Positions 6,807-15,108 are shown, counted from the first letter of the stretch. The stretch: DNA of 17,479 nt from Candidatus Krumholzibacteriota bacterium (GCA_030630165.1 DAOVNN010000015.1:1-17479), one strand, 5' to 3'. Translations and numbers: made by a program. Notes: a model not told the origin generated them from the sequence alone.

Positions 6807-7838
6807 ATGAGCGATCGCGTTGTCGATCTCAGAAGCGATACTGTGACCAGGCCGTCCGATGACATGCGCCGGGCGATGGCCGGAGCCGAAGTCGGCGATG
6901 ATGTTCTCGGCGACGATCCCACCGTGCAGATCCTCGAGGAAAGGATGGCCGTCCTTCTCGGAAAGGAAGCGGCCCTGTACGTTCCGAGCGGTACGATGGC
7001 GAACCTGCTCGGGATCCTCACACAGACTTCGCCGGGCGACGAGATCATCCTCGATCGCAACTGCCATATAATCAACTACGAGGCGGGGGGCGCCTCCGTC
7101 ATAGGCGGCGTGCAGCTCTATCCTCTCGACAGTCCCGATGGGTTCCTGCCCGAGGAGATGCTCGAAGGGGCCGTAAGGCCCGATAACATCCACCATACGA
7201 ACACGACTCTCGTTACCGTGGAGAATACGCAAAACAGGGGCGGCGGCAGGATCTATCCGATCGAACGCCTCGGGGCGGTAAAGAGATTTGCGGCGGATCA
7301 TGGACTGAGACTGCACATGGACGGGGCCAGGCTTGCCAACGCAGTCGTCGCGACGGGTATCACGTTCGAGAAATACGGTTCGCTGGCCGATTCGATCAAT
7401 ATCTGCTTTTCCAAGGGCCTCGGAACGCCGGTCGGCTCGATCCTCATCTCTGACGCCGGGACGATCAGGAAGGCAAGGGACTGGAGAAAGAGGCTCGGTG
7501 GTGCCATGCGCCAGGTAGGCATCCTTGCCGCGGCATGTCTCTATGCCCTCGACAACAATATCGAGCGTCTCGCCGATGATCATGTGCGAGCGGCGCGGAT
7601 CGGACGGATAGTAGAGGAAACGCCGGGCATGGAGCTCGTCTTTCCCGTAGACACGAATATCGTCATATTCAGCATCGTCGGCGCGGACTCCGTCGAGTTC
7701 GTTTCGAAGCTGGCAGACAATGGAATACTCGCCCTGGCGATAGGCCCGGGCAGGGTCAGGATGGTCACCCATCTCGACATAACCGACGAAGACATAGACT
7801 TTTTAGAGGAGGCGTTCCCCGGGATCGCCATTGGATGA
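6807..7838 (+). CDS. ltaE: Low-specificity L-threonine aldolase
   Basis: A 343-residue PLP enzyme (beta-eliminating lyase fold) that splits L-threonine or L-allo-threonine to glycine and acetaldehyde. The N-terminal DLRSDTVTRP (7-16) is the family signature and GDDVLGDDPTV follows (30-40). SGTMAN (61-66) contributes to phosphate binding, HMDGAR (170-175) carries the PLP-ring aspartate Asp172, and Lys203 in CFSKGLGTPVGS is the Schiff-base lysine. RRLGGAMRQ-like sequence (RKRLGGAMRQ, 227-236) is also conserved. Length is standard. GGGAGAGGA lies just upstream of the ATG. The last 4 nt overlap rsmI, so the two are probably co-translated although their functions are unrelated. Stereochemical preference cannot be read from the sequence. 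Confidence 0.94.
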   Translation: MSDRVVDLRSDTVTRPSDDMRRAMAGAEVGDDVLGDDPTVQILEERMAVLLGKEAALYVPSGTMANLLGILTQTSPGDEIILDRNCHIINYEAGGASVIGGVQLYPLDSPDGFLPEEMLEGAVRPDNIHHTNTTLVTVENTQNRGGGRIYPIERLGAVKRFAADHGLRLHMDGARLANAVVATGITFEKYGSLADSINICFSKGLGTPVGSILISDAGTIRKARDWRKRLGGAMRQVGILAAACLYALDNNIERLADDHVRAARIGRIVEETPGMELVFPVDTNIVIFSIVGADSVEFVSKLADNGILALAIGPGRVRMVTHLDITDEDIDFLEEAFPGIAIG

Positions 7839-8539
7839 TGAGAGAGTTCTCCTTCTATCTCATAAGCACTCCCATCGGAAATCTGTCCGATCTGTCGTTG
7901 CGCGCGAAGGAGATCCTCGCGTCGGTCGACTTCATACTTGCCGAGGATACAAGGAAGTCCGGTACGCTTTTAAAGCACTACGGCATCGAGACCAGGACGA
8001 TCCCCTACCATGATCACAATAAAGAGAAGGTCACCCCCGGTATTCTCGATCGCATCGAAGGGGGAGAGACGGGCGCCCTGGTGACCGATGCCGGCACCCC
8101 GGGCATCTCCGATCCGGGATACTATCTCGTCAGGGCGATGATTGACAGGGAGATAGAGTTCACCGCCCTGCCGGGGCCGAGCTCGGTGATACAGGGACTG
8201 GTCCTTTCGGGGCTTCCCACCGACAGGTTCACCTTCTACGGCTACGTTCCGAGAAAGAAGGGGGCGAGGGACAGACTTTTCGAGGAAGCGGGCGCCGCCG
8301 TCGGCACGGCCGTCTTCTTCGAGAGCCCCCACAGGATAGTCGCTACTCTCGAGGCGCTATCCGCGGTACTTCCCGGCCGTGAGGTTGTAGTGGCAAGGGA
8401 ACTGACCAAGCTGCACGAAGAGGTGGCCCGTGGCAGCGCGGAAGAACTTGCCGGGTGGTTCTCGAAGCGCAAGGTCAGGGGTGAGATCACGCTGCTGATC
8501 CGGGGCGCGGGAAAAAGGGGCAGGGGCGGAACCGCTTGA
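7835..8539 (+). CDS. rsmI: 16S rRNA (cytidine1402-2'-O)-methyltransferase RsmI
   Basis: A 234-residue SAM-dependent enzyme of the tetrapyrrole-methylase fold. RsmI adds a 2'-O-methyl group to C1402 in the decoding centre of 16S rRNA. Visible motifs are STPIGNLSDLSLRA (11-24), AEDTRKSGTLLKHY (36-49), VTDAGTPGISDPG (83-95), LPGPSSV (112-118) and FFESPHR, all hallmarks of the family. It ends soon after GEITLLIRGAG and lacks the C-terminal extension of about 50 residues found in the E. coli protein; shortened forms are common. The start codon ATG 7835 overlaps the aldolase stop, and a second ATG at 7838 is equally possible. Confidence 0.96.
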   Translation: MMREFSFYLISTPIGNLSDLSLRAKEILASVDFILAEDTRKSGTLLKHYGIETRTIPYHDHNKEKVTPGILDRIEGGETGALVTDAGTPGISDPGYYLVRAMIDREIEFTALPGPSSVIQGLVLSGLPTDRFTFYGYVPRKKGARDRLFEEAGAAVGTAVFFESPHRIVATLEALSAVLPGREVVVARELTKLHEEVARGSAEELAGWFSKRKVRGEITLLIRGAGKRGRGGTA

Positions 8540-8615
8540 CAGCATGACGGTTCAGGTCACATAATCCCGCTGAAAAAGAAGACTCTCACAGTATAAGGAA
8601 GGACAGTCGGGCGGC

Positions 8616-9224
8616 ATGATCGACAAATCCGTCATAAAGGAACGTTTCCGGGGGCTTACTTCCCCTGTCGTGGATATACTTGATTCGCTGGGCGTAACGC
8701 CGCTGGGCGTAACGTTTGCCGGGCTTGCGCTCAGTGTCCTCGGAGCCCTCTTCGTCGGAACCGGAAAGCTCGTTTCAGGAGGGGTGATCCTGATCGTGGC
8801 CAGCCTCTGCGATATGCTCGACGGCTCGCTTGCCCGCAAGACCGGAAAGACATCTTTATTCGGGGCATTCTTCGATTCGAGCGCTGACAGGATCTCCGAA
8901 TTCGCTTATTTTGCCGCCCTGTCCTTCTATTATTCAGGCAGGGGCAGCGACATCATGATCTTCTTCACGCTCGCCGCCCTGATCGGCTCGTTCATGACGA
9001 GTTACTCGAGGGCGAGAGCCGAGGGCCTCGGCCTCGAATGCTCGGTCGGTATCCTCGAGCGGCCCGAACGTATCGTGCTGCTGGTTGTGGGTCTGCTGTT
9101 CGGAGGCAGGATCCTTGACGCTGTCGTGGTCCTGCTGGCGATACTCAGCATATATACTTTTATCCAGCGGGTCATGCATGTCCGGAACATCACCGGGGGC
9201 GGTCAGCCGCCGGAGGAAGTCTGA
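8616..9224 (+). CDS. CDP-alcohol phosphatidyltransferase, inositol-phosphate synthase-like
   Basis: A 202-residue integral membrane enzyme that moves a phosphatidyl group from a CDP-activated lipid to an alcohol. The complete catalytic signature is present: Asp66, Asp69, Gly70, Ala73, Arg74, Gly83, Asp87 and Asp91 in the spacing D-x2-DG-x2-AR-x8-G-x3-D-x3-D. About six hydrophobic segments are seen. The stretch SYSRARAEGLGLECSVGILERPERIVLL (about 128-155) resembles phosphatidylinositol-phosphate and archaetidylinositol-phosphate synthases more than PgsA or Pss, so inositol 1-phosphate is a plausible acceptor. This substrate call is inference. GGAAGGA lies about 12 nt upstream of the ATG, rather far. 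It follows rsmI by 76 nt and precedes the MATE gene by 24 nt. Confidence 0.9.
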   Translation: MIDKSVIKERFRGLTSPVVDILDSLGVTPLGVTFAGLALSVLGALFVGTGKLVSGGVILIVASLCDMLDGSLARKTGKTSLFGAFFDSSADRISEFAYFAALSFYYSGRGSDIMIFFTLAALIGSFMTSYSRARAEGLGLECSVGILERPERIVLLVVGLLFGGRILDAVVVLLAILSIYTFIQRVMHVRNITGGGQPPEEV

Positions 9225-9248
9225 TCCAGGCCCGCACGCGTTGACAGG

Positions 9249-10628
9249 ATGAAACCGAGCTTCCGATCGATCCTGAAAACCTCCGTACCGATCCTCATCG
9301 ATCTGGGCGCGCAGATCCTTATGTGGACGATAGAGACGACGCTCGTCGGACACATCGCGGTCACTACACTCGCGAAATACTATCCCGGGGTGGGTGCGAC
9401 GGGAGTCGACGCGCTGACAGCTGTCGGAAACGTCGTCCAGGTCATCCTATACACATGCACGATCCTCCTGATCTTCGTCTTCGGAGCCTCGATCATCATC
9501 GTCAGGCTTATCGGCGCGGGCAGAAAGGAAGACGCCAACCATTTTCTCGGGCAGACGATATTTACCGCTCTCTTTCCGGCGATAGGTATCGCTCTTATCT
9601 GGTATTTTGCCGCGCCTCTGATCTTCAGGACGGTGCTCGGTACATCCGAGGCGGTGACGGCGATCGGGGTCGATTATCTCCGGGTCGTGTCGTGGTTCGC
9701 CCCCTTCATCATCATGAACTTCGTTGCTATCGGCCTCGTGCGGGGCGCCGGGGACACGCATCTCTCCATGGTCACGGGACTGCTGGTAAACGTGATACAC
9801 CTCGTACTCGCGGTACTCCTCGTTTTCGGCGTCTGGAAATTCCCCGAGCTCGGCGTGAGGGGCGCGGCGCTCGCAGCCGGCACGGCGCATACGGTCGGAT
9901 GTATCTTTACATTCAGCTTCATACTTCGCGGTCGTTCGATGCTCTCATTCAACTGGAACGATTTCAGGGATATCAACAGGCGCAGCATAATCCATGTAAT
10001 AAAGACCGGGACACCGATAACGCTCGAGCAGCTCGCCTGGATGTCCGGGATGACGATCGTCATCGGGTTCAGCAACAGGCTCGCCCCGGCCGCCGCGGCG
10101 GGTCATATCATCATCCTCACATACCAGCGGATCTTCTCGATGATGTACCAGGCCTTCGGTATGGGCGCATTGACACTGGTAGGCAAACGTTACGGCGCGG
10201 GGGAGTTCATGAAGGCGAGGCAGACGACACGGATGTTCGCCTGGCTTGTCAGCGGGGTGGTCGTGGTGATAGCCGGAATCCTCTACCTCAGTGCGCGGTA
10301 CTGGGTGCTCCTGTTCACGTCGGATCCAGAGGTGATCAGGGTCGGCGTCTACGCGCTGAGGATCGCCGCTCTCATACAGATACCGAAGGCACTGTCGTAC
10401 GTATATTCCTTCAGCCTCCGCGGCATCGGCGAGAACCGCTATCCGATGTATCTCGCCTTTTTCGGGGTCATATTCTTCCAGGTAATACTGGGCTACAACC
10501 TCGCTTTTACCGCGGGACTCTCGCTGGCGGGACTCTGGATAGCGGCGGGGGTCGACGAGGCGTTCAAGGTGACGATGTTCTTCAGGCGGTTCAGGAAGAG
10601 GATCCGGAAACTCACGGTACAGATATAA
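9249..10628 (+). CDS. MATE family multidrug/sodium-type efflux transporter
   Basis: A 459-residue polytopic membrane protein with about 12 hydrophobic helices in two halves of six, the usual size and layout of MATE exporters. Family cues include GASIIIVRLIGAGRKEDANHFLGQ near 79-102, LVRGAGDTHLSM (about 164-175) in the first half and FGMGALTLVGKRYGAGEFMKARQ (about 303-325) in the second, the last being the repeat of the G..IGAG..-type loop. Exporters of this family swap Na+ or H+ for drugs or metabolites; some relatives move lipid-linked or peptide compounds, so the substrate cannot be named. The ribosome site is weak (ACAGG). It lies 24 nt after the lipid transferase gene and may be co-transcribed with it. 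Confidence 0.91.
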   Translation: MKPSFRSILKTSVPILIDLGAQILMWTIETTLVGHIAVTTLAKYYPGVGATGVDALTAVGNVVQVILYTCTILLIFVFGASIIIVRLIGAGRKEDANHFLGQTIFTALFPAIGIALIWYFAAPLIFRTVLGTSEAVTAIGVDYLRVVSWFAPFIIMNFVAIGLVRGAGDTHLSMVTGLLVNVIHLVLAVLLVFGVWKFPELGVRGAALAAGTAHTVGCIFTFSFILRGRSMLSFNWNDFRDINRRSIIHVIKTGTPITLEQLAWMSGMTIVIGFSNRLAPAAAAGHIIILTYQRIFSMMYQAFGMGALTLVGKRYGAGEFMKARQTTRMFAWLVSGVVVVIAGILYLSARYWVLLFTSDPEVIRVGVYALRIAALIQIPKALSYVYSFSLRGIGENRYPMYLAFFGVIFFQVILGYNLAFTAGLSLAGLWIAAGVDEAFKVTMFFRRFRKRIRKLTVQI

Positions 10629-10690
10629 TAAATGCACTTGTGAAACAGGGGCGCTCCTGAGGCGTATTGCAATAAGGGTGTGAATTGCAG

Positions 10691-11353
10691 ATGACAGAAA
10701 AGAAACGTGGATATTTCATAACCTTCGAAGGCGTTGAGGGATCGGGGAAATCTACTGTGGCCCGTGCCGTTCTGGAGAGATTCCTGCAGGCCGGCCTGGA
10801 ATGCGTCATCACCCGCGAGCCGGGAGGAAACGAGATCTCGGAGAAGATAAGGGAGATGCTGCTTGATCCGGGAAATACATCGATATCACCGAGGACCGAA
10901 CTGCTGCTCTACGTGGCCAGCCGCGCGCAGCTCGTCGGCGAGGTGATCGGCCCCGCGCTGGAGAAGGGGACGAGCGTCCTGTGCGACAGGTTCATGGACG
11001 CTTCGGTCGCCTACCAGGGCTGGGCCAGGGAGCTCGGCGAGGATGTCGTCGCGGGCCTCAATTCGTTCGCCGTGGCGGGCGCGGTGCCTGACAGGACATA
11101 TCTGCTCGATCTCGAAGTCGGCGACGGGTTCGAGAGAGGGCCGGACCGGAGAGAAGCGGAAGGTTCGCGCAACAGGGACAGGCTCGAGCTCGAAAAGCGG
11201 GATTTCCATGAGAGGGTTCGGGAGGGATACCTGAGGATAGCCTCGAGGGAGCCCGGCAGGGTCGTCATAATAGACGCCTCCAGGTCCCTCGAAGAGGTGA
11301 TCGAGGCTGTTCTGGGGAACCTGAGGGCCCTTTCCGGGTTAAAGGATCTGTAG
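10691..11353 (+). CDS. tmk: Thymidylate kinase
   Basis: A 220-residue kinase that converts dTMP to dTDP. The P-loop FEGVEGSGKST is at 12-22, the REPGG motif (about 38-42) binds the substrate phosphate, and CDRFMDASVAYQG (about 99-111) is the DR(Y/F)..S..AYQG signature. The lid region around 149-165 is arginine-rich. Start choice: ATG 10691 has AAGGGTG at 10675-10681, 9 nt upstream; a TTG at 10685 is in frame but too close to that site. Length is slightly above the usual 205-215. It is not next to holB here, unlike many genomes. Confidence 0.95.
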   Translation: MTEKKRGYFITFEGVEGSGKSTVARAVLERFLQAGLECVITREPGGNEISEKIREMLLDPGNTSISPRTELLLYVASRAQLVGEVIGPALEKGTSVLCDRFMDASVAYQGWARELGEDVVAGLNSFAVAGAVPDRTYLLDLEVGDGFERGPDRREAEGSRNRDRLELEKRDFHERVREGYLRIASREPGRVVIIDASRSLEEVIEAVLGNLRALSGLKDL

Positions 11354-11364
11354 CCATTAAGCGT

Positions 11365-11393
11365 TTGATTCCGGATCCCGGTGGAATCATATT
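11365..11393 (+). promoter_or_regulatory. Predicted promoter of the S41 protease gene with inverted repeat in spacer
   Basis: TTGATT (11365-11370) and CATATT (11388-11393) are 17 nt apart, each 4 of 6 to consensus. An inverted repeat GATTCC (11367-11372) with GGAATC (11383-11388) covers the spacer, a place where a repressor could bind. It might equally form a hairpin behind tmk. Confidence 0.35.
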
Positions 11394-11431
11394 AAGAGGT
11401 AACGGGAAAACAACACCATGGGAGGTCTCCA

Positions 11432-13039
11432 TTGAGACTCGATAAGAGATTCGTAATATCAGTACTGGCCGTGATACTGCTTTCAGCGGCGGCGTTCTAC
11501 GTATTTGCGGGAGAGCAGCGCAGAGACAGGGAGACTTCCCTCGAAGAGATCGACAGGCTCAACGAGGTCCTGACCAGGGTCCTCGATTTCTATGTCGACG
11601 AGCAGGAACTCGGAGATGTTATTGATAACGCGATCCGGGGCATTCTGGAAGAACTCGATCCGCATTCGGTCTACCTCAACAAGCGGCAGTACGAAAACCT
11701 TATGATAGACACCAGGGGGGAGTTCGGGGGCCTGGGGATCACGATAACGGTAAGGGAAGGATTTCCCACCGTCATATCCCCGATCGAGGATACGCCCGCT
11801 TACAGGATAGGTATCCAGGCAGGCGACCGGATAATCGCGATAGAAGGCGAGGCCACCGAAGGGTGGAGCAGCGATGAGGCGGTCGGAAAGCTCAGGGGAG
11901 CGCCCGGCACACAGGTCAATATCACACTCGGTCGCGACGCGGGACACAACGAGGTCGACTCGCTCGACGTAACCATCACCCGCGAGATCATAACCGTACC
12001 GAGCATCACCTACTACGATGTCATAGAGGACGTCGGTTATGTCAGGATATCAAGGTTCGCGGAGAACACGGCTCGCGACCTCGACTCGATCCTCGACGGG
12101 ATGGAGAAGGAAGGGATCAAGGGGGTCATGATCGACCTCAGGTCGAACCCGGGAGGTCTTCTTACCGCGGCCTTCCACGTCTCGGATCTTTTCCTCGACA
12201 AGGGAAAGATGATCGTATACACGGAGAGCCGGCTGGAAGACCACAGCCAGAAGTTCTACTCAAACGGAAAGAACGTTCACGGTGGCTACCCCGTCGTCGT
12301 GCTCGTCAATGGCGCGAGCGCATCGGCGTCCGAAATCGTAGCCGGCGCCGTTCAGGACTGGGACCGCGGCCTTGTAGTCGGACAGCCGACATTCGGCAAG
12401 GGTTCGGTCCAGACCGTATTCAAGATCGGTCAGGATTCGGCGCTGAAGCTCACTACTCAGAAATACTTCACTCCGAGCGGCCGGAGCATCCACAAGGACA
12501 TGGACCGCGAGGGGAATACGATCATTGATGAAGAGGATATTGATAAGGAGTACTTCACGGCCGGCGGACGCGTTGTCTACGGCGGTGGAGGTATTACACC
12601 GGACTGGACGATGGAGCTTCCCGAATGGACCGACTTCCAGCGTGACCTCGAGATCAAGAGCATATTCTTCTCGTTTGCCGTGCACTACACGGCCGAGCAT
12701 AAGGATGTCGGTGAGGACTTCGACGTTTCGAAAGACGTGCTGAAGGAATTCCGCGACTTTCTCGTGGTGAAGGAGTTCGAGTATGAGGAGGACAGCTGGA
12801 ACGAAGAGAATATCGACTATGTCAAGCTCGGGGTAAAGCGAGAGGTCTTCCGTAAGCTGTACGGGACAAAGGGCGCCTACAGGGCCACACTTCCCGAGGA
12901 TGAAGAGGTCACCGCCGTTCTCAAGATGTTCTCCGAGGTTTCGTCTCTCAATGACATGTTCACCTACGCGGAGAAGAAGCAGGAGCTCGCGAAAGCTGAA
13001 CATGATCAGGCCGAAGCCGTGAAGACGGAGGTCGATTGA
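11432..13039 (+). CDS. ctp: Carboxy-terminal processing protease (S41 family, CtpA-like)
   Basis: A 535-residue exported serine protease that trims or degrades envelope proteins. Start is TTG 11432 with GGAGG at 11421-11425, 6 nt upstream; the nearby ATG at 11418 runs into a stop after five codons. An uncleaved-type signal anchor lies at about 7-26. A PDZ domain covers about 94-170 (GGLGIT, PAYRIGIQAGDRIIAIEG), and the S41 core about 190-365. The Ser-Lys dyad is Ser298 (GASASASE) and Lys323 (TFGKGSVQT), 25 residues apart as in E. coli Prc. After the core a region of roughly 150 residues, acidic and coiled-coil-like at the end, extends beyond typical CtpA and may be a substrate or partner module. 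The stop overlaps the next start by 4 nt. Confidence 0.95.
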   Translation: MRLDKRFVISVLAVILLSAAAFYVFAGEQRRDRETSLEEIDRLNEVLTRVLDFYVDEQELGDVIDNAIRGILEELDPHSVYLNKRQYENLMIDTRGEFGGLGITITVREGFPTVISPIEDTPAYRIGIQAGDRIIAIEGEATEGWSSDEAVGKLRGAPGTQVNITLGRDAGHNEVDSLDVTITREIITVPSITYYDVIEDVGYVRISRFAENTARDLDSILDGMEKEGIKGVMIDLRSNPGGLLTAAFHVSDLFLDKGKMIVYTESRLEDHSQKFYSNGKNVHGGYPVVVLVNGASASASEIVAGAVQDWDRGLVVGQPTFGKGSVQTVFKIGQDSALKLTTQKYFTPSGRSIHKDMDREGNTIIDEEDIDKEYFTAGGRVVYGGGGITPDWTMELPEWTDFQRDLEIKSIFFSFAVHYTAEHKDVGEDFDVSKDVLKEFRDFLVVKEFEYEEDSWNEENIDYVKLGVKREVFRKLYGTKGAYRATLPEDEEVTAVLKMFSEVSSLNDMFTYAEKKQELAKAEHDQAEAVKTEVD

Positions 13040-13707
13040 AAAGCGAACGGATCGCAATAGTAAGCGATTTTGACGGTACGATCACACTTCGGGATGTCGG
13101 GCATCATTTCTTCGAGAAGTACATTCCCGATCGAAAAGCTCACAGGGATCTGCTCGAAAAGTGGAAGATCGGCCTGATCAGTTCCCGCGAGTGTCTTGAG
13201 AAGGAGATAGCGTGGGTGCAGGCGGGCATCCCTGATCTCGACAGTTTCATCGAGAATGAACGCCTCGATCCCTTCTTCAAGGATTTTGTCGATTTCTGCA
13301 ACAGGCGCAAGTTCGAGCTGATGATCCTCAGCGACGGGCTCGATTATTATATCGACTCTATCCTGATGAGATACGGGTACGGATTCATAGATTTCAAGTC
13401 CAACCATCTCGTTACCGATGGAGACAGGATCGCCGGCGTGGAATTTCCATGGTATCTTCCGGAACTCTGCGATATGTGCGCGAACTGCAAGAAGGCGCAT
13501 GTCGACAAGCTGCGCGGTGAGGGATATTTCACTGTCTACGTGGGTAACGGTTACAGCGACAGGTGTCCATCGAAGCACGCCGACATGGTGTTTGCCAAAA
13601 CGGACCTTCTCGATCACTGTCAGCGCGAGAAGATCGACTGCATTCCGTTCAGGAATTTCCGGGATGTCGAACGTGAGATGATGTCGAGGTTCTACCTGTC
13701 GGATTGA
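13036..13707 (+). CDS. HAD-family phosphatase, MtnX/SerB-like
   Basis: A 223-residue soluble HAD hydrolase. Asp11 and Asp13 in SDFDGTIT are the nucleophile and the acid, SDG (99-101) is motif II, and GNGYSD (170-175) carries the motif III/IV Mg-binding aspartate. The cap is of the short helical type. The sequence ELCDMCANCKKAHVDKL contains Cys145, Cys148 and Cys151, also seen in MtnX-like 2-hydroxy-3-keto-5-methylthiopentenyl-1-phosphate phosphatases, and DFVFAK-like MVFAKTDLL fits the same subgroup. Other methionine-salvage genes are absent here, so the substrate is open; phosphoserine or another small phosphate ester is possible. The start TTG 13036 overlaps the protease stop, with GGAGG 4 nt upstream; no ATG lies nearby in frame. 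Confidence 0.78.
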   Translation: MKSERIAIVSDFDGTITLRDVGHHFFEKYIPDRKAHRDLLEKWKIGLISSRECLEKEIAWVQAGIPDLDSFIENERLDPFFKDFVDFCNRRKFELMILSDGLDYYIDSILMRYGYGFIDFKSNHLVTDGDRIAGVEFPWYLPELCDMCANCKKAHVDKLRGEGYFTVYVGNGYSDRCPSKHADMVFAKTDLLDHCQREKIDCIPFRNFRDVEREMMSRFYLSD

Positions 13708-13744
13708 ATGTCCGTCTGAGTTCGCTGTTGATCGTCCGGCCGCA

Positions 13745-14146
13745 CTACTGATCCTGCTGATTCTCTTTTTCCATTTTTCTTATGCTTTTCCTGTGATGTT
13801 TGTCCAGCCGGTCGGTGTAGAGGCGGCTCACGAACCCGATGAACTCGAATATATCGCTGTCGGAGATCTCGCCGCCCGCGGTGAGACGTTTCATGTAGTC
13901 CATCACATCGGTCATGTCGTTGCGGGAGCAGATCTTTTCATCGTAGCAGTTCCAGAACTTGTCGACGGTATACCGCAGGTCCTCGCCGTACTTGGTCTGC
14001 AGGTCGGCCGGCAGGGAAGAGGAGAGCGTGCCGGCGGCCCTGACATAGGCCCTGGAGGATATATATCCCTTTCCTGCCACGAGCGCCGCTATGACGACTA
14101 CAGCCGCTGCTCCGACGATCAACGCCTTTTTCGCTTTACCGGACAT
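13745..14146 (-). CDS. Small membrane-anchored protein, unknown function
   Basis: A 133-residue minus-strand protein. One hydrophobic helix at 8-26 after a lysine-rich start (SGKAKK) predicts a single N-terminal anchor. The rest is a charged, helical soluble part, and Cys67 and Cys73 (NCYDEKIC) could form a disulfide if it faces outward. The C-terminus is very polar and lysine-rich (HHRKSIRKMEKENQQDQ). A good ribosome site, GGAGGAAAG, immediately precedes the ATG, which supports a real gene. It lies 74 nt downstream of the hydrolase gene on the same strand and converges with the HAD gene. I do not recognise the family. Confidence 0.68.
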   Translation of the reverse strand: MSGKAKKALIVGAAAVVVIAALVAGKGYISSRAYVRAAGTLSSSLPADLQTKYGEDLRYTVDKFWNCYDEKICSRNDMTDVMDYMKRLTAGGEISDSDIFEFIGFVSRLYTDRLDKHHRKSIRKMEKENQQDQ

Positions 14147-14220
14147 CTTTCCTCCATCGATTCACGGCGTCAGGCGATCCGCTGCCGCATGATATCATTC
14201 GCACTCTACATGTCTGTATA

Positions 14221-15108
14221 TTACACCCCGGCGAGGGTGGAGGCAAACCATTCGACCGTCAACGAAGCAGCTTTTTCGAGAGAGGGCGTCGGTTTCACCA
14301 AAGGGTGGATGACTCCGAAGGTGTGCCCGCATCCCTTTATCGTCTCGAGTCTCCTCTCTCCGCTGCCCGGCAGTTCGAAGAATGCCTTCGCCTCGCTGAT
14401 CGATACTGCCGCGTCCCGTTCCCCGTGCACGACGAGATGGGGGATCTTCAGTGCGGCTGCCGCTGCCGGGACGTCGTACCTCTCCCTGTTCGAGTCGATA
14501 TCCTCGTAATACGAGTAATCGAGGTGAAGCGGTACCAGCGAACGGCTGTCGGAGAATTCGAGGGTGCCGGTCCTCTTCCATTCCTTTTTTCTGCGGGCGG
14601 TGTAACGGTCGAGCCTCGAAGGCGTCGACCAGGTGACGATCGACCTGACTTCCGGGAAAGAATTTGCCGTGAGTATTGAGACCGATCCTCCCCTGCTGTG
14701 CCCGAGCAGTCCCCTGGGGGTAGATGCGGGGAAAGGAAAGGCGCTCGAACCTGTCCACCGCAGGACCCGGTCGAGGTCGGATAGCTCTGTCGAAACCTTG
14801 TTCGAGGCAAATTCGGCAGGTCTCGTTATCATCCCGGTCTCATCGTCCGTGCCGCTGTGTGAGAAGCTGATTGTTACCACATGGAATCCCGCCAGCGCGA
14901 GGCGCTCCGAGATCCAGGGAAAGAATCCCCATCGCCTGTATCCCAGAAATCCGGGACAGATGACGATTACGGGCCGCATGGAGTCCTTTGCGGCTGTTCT
15001 GACATCCGCGGGGACAGGAATGCCGTCTCCGGGAATGACAGCATCCACTGTTAAAACCTTTGAACCGTTCATATTCGTTAAGGTATTATCTTTCATATCG
15101 AAACGCAA
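14221..15108 (-). CDS. Alpha/beta hydrolase of the dienelactone hydrolase/esterase type
   Basis: A 295-residue protein (281-295 depending on start). The fold's parts are visible: IVICPGFLGYRRWGFFPWI (48-66) supplies the oxyanion region, Ser138 in GHSRGG the nucleophile, Asp232 in HGERD the acid and His262 in GCGHTF the base. There is no signal peptide or membrane helix, so it is cytoplasmic. It probably acts on an ester or acyl substrate that cannot be named. The frame opens with TTG 15108; ATG 15096 is the more likely start, but no clear ribosome site is seen before either. It diverges from the 15121 gene with at most 24 nt between start codons. Confidence 0.82.
   Translation of the reverse strand: MRFDMKDNTLTNMNGSKVLTVDAVIPGDGIPVPADVRTAAKDSMRPVIVICPGFLGYRRWGFFPWISERLALAGFHVVTISFSHSGTDDETGMITRPAEFASNKVSTELSDLDRVLRWTGSSAFPFPASTPRGLLGHSRGGSVSILTANSFPEVRSIVTWSTPSRLDRYTARRKKEWKRTGTLEFSDSRSLVPLHLDYSYYEDIDSNRERYDVPAAAAALKIPHLVVHGERDAAVSISEAKAFFELPGSGERRLETIKGCGHTFGVIHPLVKPTPSLEKAASLTVEWFASTLAGV
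15060..15089 (+). promoter_or_regulatory. Predicted promoter of the 15121 gene, inside the hydrolase 5' end
   Basis: TTGAAC (15060-15065), an 18-nt spacer and TATTAT (15084-15089, 5 of 6 to TATAAT) point right. The site lies within the first codons of the divergent hydrolase gene. Confidence 0.45.

Noticed and set aside
9323..10660. 445-residue plus-strand frame overlapping the MATE gene
   Set aside because: Arg/His/Gly-rich out-of-frame shadow with no membrane helices, while the other frame is a clear MATE transporter.
10685..10690. TTG start for thymidylate kinase
   Set aside because: Only 3 nt from the ribosome site; ATG 10691 is properly spaced.
12260..13057. 265-residue minus-strand frame opposite the protease gene
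   Set aside because: Antisense shadow of a well-supported S41 protease; no ribosome site or family match.
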